This document shows, piece after piece, positions 43,542-54,510 of a stretch of 64,000 bases of DNA; positions within the stretch are counted from its first letter, which is position 1; each line of letters starts with the position of its first letter. A program made the translations under genes and the position numbers. This stretch comes from Haemaphysalis longicornis. Its lineage: Eukaryota; Arthropoda; Arachnida; Ixodida; Ixodidae. The stretch spans positions 55,515,745 through 55,579,744 of the forward strand of contig CM023457.1 of the NCBI GenBank assembly GCA_013339765.2. The letters are read 5' to 3'. The notes beneath the pieces are model-generated. The model was given only the letters and a program-made list of their open reading frames with translations. It was not told where the DNA came from and ran no database searches.

Positions 43542-43839
43542 AATGGCAGTGTGGCAAAACCCAGCCGGTTAAAGTATCTTTTATGTTATTTTTTTCTCTT
43601 TTAAACCTGCACGAGAAGAAAGATTAGAAACTGCCGCTGAAGAGCCGGTAAGTAGTAGTGATTTTTCTGAAGAGCGCTCATTTTTCCGGCGATTAGCGCA
43701 ACTTTGCTTATCTCGAAAATCCGTTTATCTCGAAATTTTCCCCGGTTTTTACGACTTCGAGTTAACGACGTATTACTGTACATATTTTTACCTTCGGCAA
43801 GTGCGCAATTCTCAAAATTCTTACCACAACAACTTTAGT

Positions 43840-43845
43840 TTTATT
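43840..43845 (-). promoter_or_regulatory. polyadenylation signal for the exon at 43873-43983
   Basis: AATAAA on the minus strand, 28 nt after the TGA stop of the candidate terminal exon. It supports a genuine 3' end, although AATAAA is common in AT-rich DNA. Confidence 0.4.
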
Positions 43846-43872
43846 TTGCTTTTATGGAGCCAATAAAAACTA

Positions 43873-43983
43873 TCATCCGATTGCAGGGATTGGCTCGAAT
43901 GCGCAAAATCCTGTCCCGCCTTTGCCGCATTCCTGGCAAGGGCATTGTGGAGGGCAGTTGTCCTCCTCCTCCTTGAGATTGCA
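43873..43983 (-). CDS. candidate terminal exon of a Cys-rich secreted protein
   Basis: Minus-strand exon preceded by a textbook acceptor (a pyrimidine run of nine T, then CAG at 43986-43984). In phase 0 it encodes 36 residues and a TGA, with six Cys in the pattern CNL...DNCPPQCPCQEC...GFCAF, then AATAAA 28 nt on. Small secreted Cys-rich proteins are abundant in tick saliva, but I cannot assign a family. The other frames are also partly open, so the frame choice rests on the stop, the Cys density and the poly(A) signal. No upstream exon was recognised in 44000-45300. The Tigger element lies 60 bp beyond the poly(A) signal. Confidence 0.4.
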   Translation of the reverse strand, partial: CNLKEEEDNCPPQCPCQECGKGGTGFCAFEPIPAIG

Positions 43984-44091
43984 CTGAAAAAAAAAGATGC
44001 AATGTTAAATCATGGGTAAAGATGATTCGTAAATTGGTGCCAAAAAAGTGTTCACACTAAATGTTTCCATAACACTTGGGGGAAACACGAT

Positions 44092-44213
44092 CATTATGCG
44101 TGAAACGTAATGGTTTGAGCCAGAAACATGTCAGATAGATTCCAATGAGTCAGAAACACGATCATTATGCGTGAAACGTAATGGTTTGAGCCAGAAACAT
44201 GTCAAATAGATTT
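44092..44213. repeat. 61-bp tandem duplication, nearly identical
   Basis: Two 61-bp units (44092-44152, 44153-44213) differing at about two positions; each contains GAAACACGATCATTATGCG and TGGTTTGAGCCAGAAACATG. The low divergence suggests a recent duplication. It lies on the 5' side of the exon candidate at 43873-43983. Confidence 0.9.
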
Positions 44214-45291
44214 CAATGAGTCAAACTGTCTGAACAGTTCTTCGAGACGGATATGGCTATATAAAATCATCACAATACCCCATGTCGAGTACTGGTTTGA
44301 TTTTACCGACGGGCACTAGCGTAAACAGATAATGATGTTTGCAAATTGGTTACTTTTTGTAACAAATAAGAGAAAACATGCCAGCAACTGGCACTAAAAA
44401 GTTATAATTATGTTTTTTATGCCACACAACTTCCGGGAAAGCATGATAAGACAGAAAAAGCTCTAAATTGCTAACCTGACACTGACCAGTGTGCGTTAAA
44501 GTACGAATTTCCAACCCGCGGCTTTGGCTAGGCATTGCAACCTAGCAAAAATTAGCCCCTCGCCTCCGGAAACAGTGGTGCACGTGAAGCTTCATCTCAG
44601 TAAAAACGAAAACAACTAAAGTCGACACGCAATGACTGCAAGACCAACACGATAATACTTCTGCCAAAACCAAGATGCCATGACTAAACGAAAAAGCCAA
44701 ACCATCGATCGATCAAAAAGAAAACTATTTGATTTCGCTCAGCTTTACCTGAACCACATGCTTAGTATACATCACTGTACGTCGTTCTCTTGTAATTAAA
44801 TTAAGCGTTTACGTTCTTCAGTATTTACCCGTTCTTCCACAGAACGAACCACGCGCGGCCTACCAACGCCGCGCTTCAAGGTGAACAACCGGAAGTTAGC
44901 AAGCGACCGCCCCTGCGGTGTGGCCTGATGCGAGCGACGACGTTGATTGGCTCCGATTTTGGGCCTCCACTCTTGCGCGGGCGCCCGCACCATCTGCATA
45001 CGGCTAACGCGAGCTGCGCCTGAAGGCGCCAAACCACTCAATGGTATCAGCATACTCTATAGAGAATTGGATAAAGTTGCCTTTCCTGCCAGGCATTTCG
45101 GCTTACGCCACCACCGACTGCGGATGCATACCAGCGAATACTAGCTTTTATTAAAATACACTGCAAAAACTCTTCCTTCTCGCAAAACTTTATTCACCAA
45201 GCAATTCAGAAAATGTGCACTTTTTGTTCTGTGCAAACGATATTCAGATTCAGCTTATGTAGTTTCATACGCCGAATCTGGACCCAACACG
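44214..45291. other. no gene seen
   Basis: Mixed composition; GC-rich at 44830-45030 with a minus-strand open frame of no recognisable domain. Confidence 0.4.
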
Positions 45292-45485
45292 AAAATGAGG
45301 CGCGCCGTTGTGGAGGGCTCCGGAATTATTTGGACCTTTTGGAATCATTAACGTGCCCTGCAATTTCGACACAAGGGCGTTTTCGCTTTTAGCACCCAAT
45401 CAAAAGCAGCCATGGTACGCGGCATTTATCCTGCGTCATTGGGCACAGGAGCACACCACCTTAGTTACTGAGCCACCGCGGCGGG
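45292..45485 (-). repeat. Ruka-like SINE, diverged, minus strand
   Basis: Reversed body (GAGGCGCGCCGTTGTGGAGG, then AACGTGCCCTGCAATTTCG) and head (TTAGTTACTGAGCCACCGCG). The B-box is obliterated and the tail is missing; many substitutions indicate an old copy. Confidence 0.8.
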
Positions 45486-45544
45486 TTGCCTAGACGTAAA
45501 AGCTTGTAAGCATTTTAGACACCTGAAACTTTTAAAATTGTTTC

Positions 45545-45725
45545 ATTGATTGATTGATTGATTGTAATGTTTAACGCGCCGACGCAATGAAGTCGATGAG
45601 GCACGCCTAGTCGAGGGCTCTGGATTAATTTTGAGCCCCTGGGGATCTTTAACGTGCGCCGAAATCTCGAACACGCGAGTGTTTTTGCTTTTTTCCTCCA
45701 TAGGAAAAGCGGCTGCCGCGGCCAG
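45545..45725 (-). repeat. Ruka-like SINE, head-less, minus strand
   Basis: Begins with a (TTGATTGA)n tail, continues with the body TTTAACGCGCCGACGCAATG ... CTTTAACGTGCGCCGAAATC and stops at GCGGCTGCCGCGGCCAG, before the B-box. The tRNA-like head is absent, consistent with 5' truncation during retroposition. Confidence 0.85.
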
Positions 45726-46545
45726 AAACTTTTACGATGTCCTGCTGGAATGTGCTGGTGACATAAGCTTGAAATATGTGTAATAAAATTACGCAAGAAA
45801 CAATTTTATGATTACGCGGCAGGCTATGCAACGTTGTTTTTCTGAAATATGTTTCGCACCACTCTATGAATCTGTTTGACTGTCAACAATGCCTCGGTAC
45901 TGAGGAATAACAATTTAAAACCGGCAACTGTTTCCCGAACTTTTTTGCTTTTAATGACATTTTATAGACCGTTACAAAGTGGCCGAAGCAGCAGTCTGGG
46001 GCCACTTTCGATATTCGTCACCAGCCTGAGTGTTTGTTCTAGGTGGCTTTCACATTCACTAAAAAATTGAAACCAAGGCAGATACGAGTTTTTGGCACCA
46101 TTTTTGTATGGAAACGCGCCGTAATCAAGCCCCAGCCGCCATAAGCAGTGCGTGATCACGAGGGTGTGATGACCACGAAGAATTCATAATCAAGCGTTCG
46201 AACGAGCCTCCACTGCCAATTACAAGGCGTTAAAAACACACGCCTAACCTGTACGTGCAGTGATGGGCAGTCTTGTTTTGAGCTGATTGCATTAGTAATT
46301 TTGGATTTTGCACCTCGGTATAAACTTTTCTGTGAGCTAACGATAGCTAAGTATGACAAGTGGTTTCGTTCACACCATACATGCATGTACATGGTGTTGC
46401 GACGATAATTGGTACACTTTAAAAAATTTTCCTGAGCGAACCGCCGCTCTGTTCGCGCTCAAACTTGCCACGAAGGTCGCAATTTGTGGTCTATTTTGTT
46501 TGATACCGGGAGCAACGATGGTACTAACCTGTGTATTCTGAAAAT
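45726..46545. other. no gene seen
   Basis: No recognisable domain or repeat. Confidence 0.4.
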
Positions 46546-46793
46546 AAATAAAACTATTTTTGCCTATGGGAAAATGGCGGCTGAATTGGACGTGCGAGCC
46601 AGCGCAAGATGTTGGAACGACGGAACCACCTGCAGAGTGAAACGCATGTTTGGGATTCACGCACGGAGCCAAATGGGGCAGCAGACGATCAGAAAATGCA
46701 CCTAGAAATGAGCTAACAGACGATCAGACAACCCGGTTTTCGGGCTCGCACGTCCAAAGCGCCGCCATTTTCCCATACGCGAAAATCGTTTAA
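46546..46793. repeat. ~50-bp inverted repeat (fold-back)
   Basis: Arms at about 46546-46600 and 46742-46793. The core TATGGGAAAATGGCGG and GGACGTGCGAGCC blocks are perfect inverted matches, separated by a short diverged segment. The loop contains a small direct repeat (CAGACGATCAGA). Possibly a deleted relative of the TIR element that begins at 46789. Confidence 0.7.
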
Positions 46794-47705
46794 AGGGACG
46801 GACAACGATTTTTGTCGCGTGTATGTTCTCTAGCTCATATGAAAGCCAGCGTTTTATATAGCCCGATAACCACAGCAATTTCTAACAAACTGGCGGAAAT
46901 AATTTAATTTGGCAGCAAACTTCCTGAAATCGGAAGGGTGGCGTTCGTAGTGTCGAAACTTGCACAACAATATGTGTCCCTTTCACATGACCTGCAAACC
47001 TAGCAGCTACTGTAACTGCTGAAACGTTTATTTGCGTATTGAAAACCTTTTAAAACAAGTATTTGTACAAGTTAAATTGCATATGTATTTAAACATTATT
47101 CTGAAAATTTTAAGACACGCCTCCCGCCGTCGCTGGGTGCTCTCAGCATGCTCTCAGTGTGGCTAACTGAGCCTCCATGCTCAGAATCAACGGCAGCGTT
47201 CAGTAAACAGACCCCAGCGAAGGAGCTGACGATTCTGCCTGAGTCAGGGGGTTTGTTCTGCCAAAATTTTTGGTTCAGTTTCCACGCCAACGGCAGCATA
47301 AAAAAAAAAAGAAACGTCGCGCCGAGAATCGAACTTCCCGCTGCACAAGTGCGGCCAGATTCTACCTATCGTCTATCCCAACAGATGGCGCGTTCGTGCA
47401 AAATAGACCGTTGCATTAAAAAAAACACATAAAGACAGGAAAGCCTGCCATTCAAACTTTTTTTAGCTGGGAACAAGTTTTTAATATTTTTTTTTTCGCA
47501 TACAAATAAAAGTATGTTGCCGCGCTACTCTATGTCATGGTTGCCGCATTAGTTTGGGAGGGACACATACGGCTCGTAGATAAAAAATTCGTTTAAAAAG
47601 TCTAGGGCGTTATCAGCAAAACCGGTTTCGTCAAGGTGCTTAAGTGATGCCCTTCATTTGGGATAGAAATATATACTCGACAAAATCGGTTGTCTGTCCC
47701 TTAAA
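46789..47705. mobile_element. 917-bp non-autonomous element with ~37-bp TIRs
   Basis: Left end TTTAAAGGGACGGACAACGA and, reversed, right end TTTAAGGGACAGACAACCGA; the similarity continues through ATTTTTGTCG / ATTTTGTCGA to about 37 bp with roughly 30 matches. The interior has no transposase; at about 47320-47400 there is a reversed tRNA-like stretch (GTTCGATTCTC B-box) next to a poly(A) run. The superfamily is unassigned and the target duplication unclear. Confidence 0.6.
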
Positions 47706-47890
47706 TGCGGAGCATTTCTTAGGCTCACGATGTCACTCGTCGATGTTGTCGGCGCCGTCCACACGCTCACTGCGCATGCGCGGGCGTCGAGGTGCAGGTG
47801 CGCGTCTCTCCCCCGTACCCTAATCGCTCTCAACAACAGGTGCGGCGGTGCAGGAGGAGCGCGTGTACCCCGTGCGCTCGTCGCTCTCAT
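47705..47890 (-). repeat. second tRNA-derived repeat family, copy C (terminal part)
   Basis: Starts with the palindrome AAATGCGGAGCATTT, followed by CTCACGATGTCAC and a GTTGTCGGCGCCGTCC stretch parallel to the reversed copy at 56309-56620, including CGCTCTCAACAACAGG. The tRNA-like head is missing; GC-rich sequence follows up to the Harbinger left end. Confidence 0.6.
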
Positions 47891-48029
47891 AGACAGATTT
47901 AGTTGGGCGCGCGCTCCGGACGAGCGTACGCCCCGGCGGGGCGGCTCGCGACTGCGCATGCGCAGTACGCTACGTAAACGCACCGGCGATGCGGTGCTAC
48001 GCACGCAACGGCTGGGAGCGTATGCTCCG

Positions 48030-48240
48030 GGGCGCTTGCGGGGCGCTGCGGACCTGCTGGGAGGCCCCTTGCTTTCAAAATGGCTGCTGCCTCGGCGATG
48101 TCGGCGGCCGGTCGTGGCAGGAGGTTCCCCGACTGAAAACGCGGACCGTCGCGTGTGTTTCTCGTTAGGCGACAACGTTTCAGTTCCAACAGGCATGCAG
48201 ACCAGAAATGAGCGACTAAGGACAACCTGGATGGCTCCCG
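48030..48240 (+). pseudogene. diverged extra copy of the Myb-like first exon
   Basis: Parallel to 48880-49010: both have GCGGACCTG/GCAGACCTG, CTTTCAAAATGGCTGCTGC with the ATG, and then a TENA..RV.FS coding block (here TENADRRVCFS). This copy has a frameshift between the ATG and that block and an early stop, and lacks the rest of the exon. It lies 0.8 kb upstream of the intact exon inside the same element, so it is a partial internal duplication or a piece of a related element. Confidence 0.55.
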
Positions 48241-48912
48241 AAGCAGGCGGCGGTGGAATGCGCGCAGTGTTGGTGCAGATCGGCGGCCTCCATTTAGGGA
48301 ATTCAAGAATTTTCGCCTGCGCCGTCGTCGCGCCCTCGGGTGCGAGCCGAGGACGTTGCGCTACCGTGTGAAACGTGAAGGATTTGTAGTTGGACTCCAC
48401 GAATAAGAGGAAGTGAGTAATAGGAACGCATCGTGTATTATTGAGTTGCTACACCCGGGTGAAGTGTATCACTAAACCGCCGTGCCAGCCTACCCGCTGT
48501 TTCATTTTGCGCGTCGCATTAGCGTCGCATGCCGTGCTCAGTTGTATTTGTCGCATGGTCCTGCCATATTTCATTGAATAAAGTGAGTATCCCGAGCACT
48601 GCGTGTTGTTTCAAAACTTCGGCGTCGCGCGGTTGAGCAAAACAATCGCGACGGGTGTATCATATTTTCCCTAATACTGAATCAAGGTAAGAGGGTATTT
48701 TTATCGTACTTGCAAGATTTTTACAATCGAAACCACCGTTAACCATTGAAAAAAAAAAAAGAAACGCCGCCCAGCTAGTTTGCCTTGGTTAGCCACGTAA
48801 AAAAGTTAAATTTGGGTACTTCGCGTTGGGCTCTGAAACAGGTGGCGCCGCAAGGTTAAATTTGGGGGGGGTACTTCGCCACTTCGCAGACCTGTTGGGA
48901 GACGGCTTCAAA

Positions 48913-51301
48913 ATGGCTGCTGCATCGAGAGCGACTGAAAATGCGCCTGCTCGGGTTTATTTTTCCGTTAGCACTGACCTGAGCTTGCTCAGGGACGTCC
49001 AGGCGAGCGATCCTTTTAGGGATCCCGCTCAGTGGACGAGAATCGCTGAGCGGCTCAGCAGCGACACCGGGAAGCCGTTCGCGGCGCGAGCGGTGCGCGA
49101 CCGGTGCCAAAATCTGATGGCTCTGTACGCCGCCAACGACCGCAAGAATCTGCGAAAGTAAGTTGTTTATAGTGGCATGCTCAATGCTCGGCAAACGTTT
49201 GCTTGCTGATTAGCAGAGGTGTTAATTTATTCGGCGTTTTCTTCCTATATATAGGTCGGGCACGGAGGAGGAATACAATGAGCGTGACCACATCCTCCAG
49301 GACCTCATTTGCCTCGCCGACGGCACGAACTTTACATTCAAGGTCCGAGCCCACCGCCGCGCCCCCACTGCACCTCGGGGCCCCAGAAGCGCGGCAGCGA
49401 CCCGAAGGGCGGCCGAAGCAGTGCGCAATGATGCTGCCGATAGCATCGGCCTCCTTTCGCCGCTGGAGGAGGAGGACGAGAACAGCAGCTCCGGCATTGA
49501 AACGGCCAGTGAGTACAAGCTGCAACGATGCCTGGGCTACTCTGCCTCCTCATCTACGAGGAGTAGCTAAAATTTTGTGCATGTGATGTATATTACAGGC
49601 GGTAGAAGTCTTAAAAAGTATTTCAAGCCAGTAGAAAATTACTAGAGGATTGCAGCCTTTAAATCTATCAAATATTGCACTAGTAATGTTCACTCTTGTT
49701 TTTCCAGCACGGGTTAATACTCAGAAGGGTTTAAATTGTTAAATTTCCGAAATTTACAAGCAACAACAACGAAAAGTCGGCTTCACCACTAGACATGCGC
49801 TCTATTTTGGCTTCGCCGCACAGCACGCGCCTTGAGGCTGCTTGTACAGAAAAGGTGCTCTATCTCTCTATCGTGACTGTAGGTTTTGTGTGGTGCTTCA
49901 ATTTGTGAAATCTTAATTTATTGTGTTCTTTCGAAATGTATTCTAAATTTTTTGCACTGCATTGTTTGTAATAATACATTATTCCTTCACCTACCAAGGA
50001 ATTTGGAAAGCGTCATTCCCTAGACGCTCTTAAACTATTTGGGGTATAAGCATAAAGCAGCCAAGCCACAGGGGAAAAACACTTTAGCCCTTCTGGTAAA
50101 CTTCATGCTACTTTCACTTCATAATTTTTTTATGCAAAGAGGTGGCTGCTTTCTTTTTTTTTTTGCAGTGTCACAGCAGAAAAGTGAAGACAAAAAAAAA
50201 CACAGCTTGTGTTTTTATGAACAGAAATTGCATATGCATTGCTCATTTTGCATATTAAAGGCCTGTGCAAAGCAGGTAGCAAAGCAGGGGGCCTGTTGTG
50301 TAAGGGCCATACCTGACAGTCGACTTTTTCATTGATATTAATTGAAAATCAAAATTTGAAACTCTGCAGAGGTGTCGACTTTTTGCTAATGGTCTACGAA
50401 ACTTTTAGGATGTCGCAGCAAGTTTACTTAATTATACATTCTTTTGCATGGCGATTTACAGGCACTGTTGCGGAAACACCCACAGGGCTCTTCGCTGCAA
50501 TGCTGCCCACCTCGCTCGAAGAGGAGGCGTCATGTTCCAATGCAACCAACGGCCAGCCTGCTCAGCCTCCAGCAACACCGTCCGTCAGCTCGGAGAGTTC
50601 CGGAAGTGGCCATCAAGCCGCTACCCCAAGAAGCACGCCAAGGCAGCGTAAGTTGTTTGTGTACATCACACGAAAACTGCCTCGTTGCTAGCATGGCACA
50701 ATTTAAGCACAATCTTTCCATATGCAGTTTGAGCCAGAGTGAACTTCAGTTCGTTATGACGAAGTGTTTTGTTGAAAGCGGGAAGACCCTTCCAGCTCTG
50801 CATTTGGGATTGTGAAAGGCTTTTCATAAAGCAGGGATTCTTTTTTCGACGTATCGAGTGTTCATGCACTCCTCTAATCAAGTGCGATGCTTGTATAGCT
50901 ACTACTCAGAACAAGCATGACTTGGTCCCATGATTTGTGACAAAGAATCCTGGTAGTGGGCAAATGTAATTGTTGTCAATGAAAATGCCTTGTTCGCAGG
51001 GAAGAAAGACCTCGAGGTTGATCATGAATTCCTGCTGAAACGGATGAAGCACGAGGCTGAAATGCAGCGACGAGAGCACGCGATCGAGTCGCGTCGGCTG
51101 GCACTTGAAGAGAGCCGGCTGGAATGGGAGAAGCAGCGCACGCTCTTGGAACAGCAGGCGAGGGACGAAGAGCGGAGGCGGCAGCTGGAACGCGAAGAAG
51201 AAGAAAGAAGAGCCCGGGCCGAAGAGCGTCGGACTTATGCTGCCCAGCAGCAGGCCTTCTTAAACATCCTGGAGGGCATTCTCTCCCGATTAAATCAGTA
51301 A
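48913..51301 (+). CDS. Harbinger Myb/trihelix-like accessory protein, 4 exons
   Basis: Exons 48913-49157, 49255-49508, 50462-50647 and 51000-51301; every intron is GT-AG with strong sites (GTAAGT, GTGAGT, GTAAGT) and phases agree. Total 987 nt, 328 aa plus TAA. Start chosen at AAAATGG (48913) because the region before it is untranslated-like. Domains: Myb/SANT-like trihelix at residues ~15-85 (DPFRDPAQWTRIAERLSSDT, then AARAVRDRCQNLMALY), an acidic/Ser linker, a Ser/Pro linker in exon 3, and a C-terminal Arg/Glu coiled coil (RRLALEESRLEWEKQRTLL) ending FLNILEGILSRLNQ. In Harbinger elements such a protein binds subterminal DNA and carries the transposase to the nucleus. No inactivating lesion is visible. 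Confidence 0.8.
49625..49865 (+). repeat. direct repeat D, copy 1 (intron 2 of the Myb-like gene)
   Basis: About 240 bp including AAAATTACTAGAG, TTGCAGCCTTTAAATCTAT, TCACTCTTGTTTTTCCAGCA and ACAACGAAAAGTCGGCT ... CGCCGCACAGCACGCGC. The same blocks recur in the same orientation at 53375-54510, where they are split by a Tigger-like element. Confidence 0.8.
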
Positions 51302-53374
51302 AAGGTAGAAAAAGCAAAGTCCTTTTTATTTACACGCACTTGCACGCAGAGTCATTTTTATTTAAACACACAGCATAGCTGCATCAAAAAAAAAAGGATT
51401 CAGTCCTCATTGAACAGACAGGGGCTTGAGGTAATCTCGCAGGCTAGGGGGACTCAAGTTAAAATATGAGCACACTTGGCTACCATATATGCAGGTGTGG
51501 CAGTTGGACAGGATAGTGGCAACTTTGTACATGTGGGCCACTTGCTGCCAGAGCAATTTTTGGTTTTTTTTTGAAGTCTAAGAAGGCAAATTCTGCCACG
51601 ACTTTGCCAAATCCCCATTCAACACACTGACGCACACCGCTCATCTTGGCATTAAACATCTCCTGCACAGGCGTGATGTTGCAACCCCCATAGGGCTTCA
51701 TTAGAAGAGGGCGCAAAGGATAAGCAGGGCCGCCGTAAATGACGAAGTCCTGGTCCTGGCCGCTGGCCGCCTCCTCCAGCTTCGCGTACATTCCACTCTC
51801 GCGAATGATTCCTGCACAAAAGAGCAGCAGCAGGGCAAACGCACACTAACTATGAACAGTCATCCAAATTGTCGGCAACATTTAAACATGGCTCCAGACG
51901 TATTTGTAACTGCAATGAAAAATCAGACGTACCACACATTCCACATTCTAAGCACCAAAAGTACCAAGGCTGACTCACTTGCATCATGGTAGCTTCCTGG
52001 GTAGTGTCCATCAAGCTGGCACACAATACCATTTGGGCACATGAACGACTGGTATTTAACCATGTGCATTCTTTTGTGCCCGGAAAAATACAGTTGCTGG
52101 TTCCTCTTGGGGCGGCAAATTGGACGTGCCGTCCCATCAACGAACGCCCAGCAGTTGGTCAGTGGAGCGCCCTTGTCTTGTACTGCCTGCGAAAAGTAGA
52201 AAAAAATGACACAATATTTATACACGCTGCTCAGGTCTTCAGAACACACAAACTGTGTTTTTGTACAGGGCACACTCTCTGTGTGGGCAGCACAGAAGTT
52301 TTTGTACTGCATAAATCTCTGAAATAGCGGGTGGACAATGAGAGAATGCGCAGTGTACGTTCAGCGCAACTGTTTTGGGAGTGTGGCTTGTATTGATATG
52401 GACTGCCAATAGTTGCTGAGTACGGAAACATGCCCCTGGTTACAATACCGCATGCAAAGATGACAATTATTGTTTACATTTTGGTTTTGTCATAATCTCC
52501 TGTGTTGACGAAGATCACCCTGGCAATAATGGCGACTTCTTTGACTGCTGTCTTTGTGTTGGCAAATACAACAGCGACAATCAATGCTTAAAAATCTGCA
52601 CTTGGTCCAATCTGCTGCACCAATGGAAATGACAATGACGTTTGTGCCTACAGCGAGCTACAGTGTGATCACCGCCAACACACAGTAAAACATGCTCTGT
52701 AACAATCGCACAGTGGTCACTGCAAAGACAAATGAACAGCCAACAAGATATTTTAGGACTGGGTTGTGAGGAGAACAATTCACATTCAAGCAACAATAGC
52801 TAGTGACGAATGATGAGTCGTACAATGTAACATTAGCATTATGAAGTAAAGTTTGAGCCAAATACAATGCACGAGCAGTGAAATATGGCATGATGCACCT
52901 CATTACAGTCATGAGATAGTCATAAGCACTGGAGGCACTGGTACGTGAATACTGGAATATTTCTCTGTCATGTGCCCACTCAGCAGCCTTAAGGCGAGTT
53001 TTGAAGTGAACTGAATATGGCATGCACATGTATTGTAAGTGTATGCTAGCAGCTGTGAAAGTACAGGACTGATAGTTGAAACAACTGGACTAGCTCACAC
53101 ACATGGGCAGCCGTTCAGTACATGTCACAGAGTAAGCACTCCAAACACTTAGTATTTGGGTGCATTGTTGAGCACTGCCTTCCTATACCGAATGTTTGAC
53201 CTGGCATTTACAACTGGAATGATTAGAATATACTGGCCGCTTTTGGGCGCGCACAAACAGCACCACCTGAAGCTACTCAGCATTAAAAAAAAGGTAACGA
53301 GGGGAAGCGGCATAAATTACGGCCAGGCGAAAATCACTATCAAGTCAGGCGAAAATTACTAGCCAAATCACTAG

Positions 53375-54510
53375 AAAATTGAAAATTACTAGAGAATTGC
53401 AGCCTTTAAATCTATAAAATATTGCGCCAGTAATGTTCACTCTTGTTTTTCCAGCACAGGTTAATACTCAGAAGGTTTAAATTGTTAAATATTCCGAAAT
53501 TTAAAACCCGGATAGAGCGAATTATGCTATATATCGAACAAAAATAAATCACTTACGGAAATACATGCGAAACATATTCCTTATAACGAACTTCACATCT
53601 GATATATCGAACTCGGCGTGCCTAGAATGGCCGCCAAAATGCATGGTCTCAGAGCGGCGATTGAGATGATGATTGGCCACGACCACTGAGCAAAGGCCGC
53701 GACTGAGACATTGCGCCTCGTATGGAGTGACATGACGCCCTACTACTTATCCGTAGCTGTTTCCGACGTGTGGAACTCACGACGGAACCCGCACAGTGAG
53801 TGAGTCCAGCCAAAAAACGGCGTCGCTCGCCAACTTACCGATGCTGTGCCGCAAAGATTGTCCTTCGAAGATTTTTCTGAGTGTCCAAAGCGACGTTGCC
53901 GTCACTGTCAGCCCTCGGACGAGGCACTGTTAGCACCACAGGTCGTAATGCTGATGAAAAGCACCGAGGAGGCAGAGGATGTCCGCGAGATGAAAGCGGC
54001 CGATGATTTAATGAAGTGCTTTCGGCAGTCGATGTCCTCCGCCAATATTTCTTCGATATTGAGGACACGGACTCGAATTGGTGCAAACAATGTCTCATGT
54101 AAAGAATGCTGTGCTAGTTGATGTTGCAAATACGATAGGGAAATAAAAATCACCGCTTTTTTTGAAGTAGGCAGTTAAAGCGTTAAGGCGGAAAGTAGCT
54201 TTATTATTTGCAATAAAGCGATTGTTTTGTGTATGGTAATGACATATTTTATTTTCTTTTCTGCATGCAGATGGCAAGGGGATTCCCACGTATTGCGAAC
54301 TCGTAATCAATAAATTTGTTATAGGGGGTTCGGCTATATCGAACTATTGGATATATCGAACTAATCGTGGCGCATATTGCAGTTCGCTATAACCGGGTTT
54401 GACTGTATATCGAAATTTAGAAGCAACAACAACGAAAAGTCGGCTCCGCCACTAGACATGCGCTCTATTTTGGCTTCGCCGCACAGCACGCGCTTCGGGT
54501 TTTGACTTTC
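53375..54510 (+). repeat. direct repeat D, copy 2, split by Tigger-like element
   Basis: Left part 53375-53509 and right part about 54411-54510 match 49625-49865 with modest divergence. Located in intron 1 of the transposase. The junction sequence CGAAATTTA appears on both sides of the insertion. Confidence 0.75.
53510..54402 (+). mobile_element. internally deleted Tigger/pogo-like element
   Basis: Right end, reversed, reads CAGTCAAACCCGGTTATAGC followed by TA; left end reads AAACCCGGATAGAGCGAATT, lacking the first bases. Internal ATATCGAAC motifs near both ends are typical of Tigger subterminal regions. At 53846-54120 a frame includes EDVREMKAADDLMKCFRQS, possibly a transposase C-terminal remnant; the catalytic core is missing. 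Confidence 0.65.

Larger units (their letters stand above)
39350..43778 (+). mobile_element. Tigger/pogo DNA transposon with nested gypsy
   Basis: Terminal inverted repeats CAGTAATACCTCGTTAACTC (39350) and, on the other strand, CAGTAATACGTCGTTAACTC (ending 43778) differ at one base in the first 22. TA dinucleotides flank both ends (39348-39349 and 43779-43780), the Tc1/mariner/pogo target. Removing the nested gypsy (39669-41718) and its ATAT duplication leaves about 2.38 kb, the usual length of an autonomous Tigger. The transposase lies at 42015-43541. It sits just downstream of the exon candidate at 43873-43983. Confidence 0.9.

Noticed and set aside
47654..48400. Two ~210-250-codon frames on opposite strands
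   Set aside because: GC-rich sequence is open by chance on both strands; it spans a repeat terminus, the Harbinger end and a duplicated exon piece.
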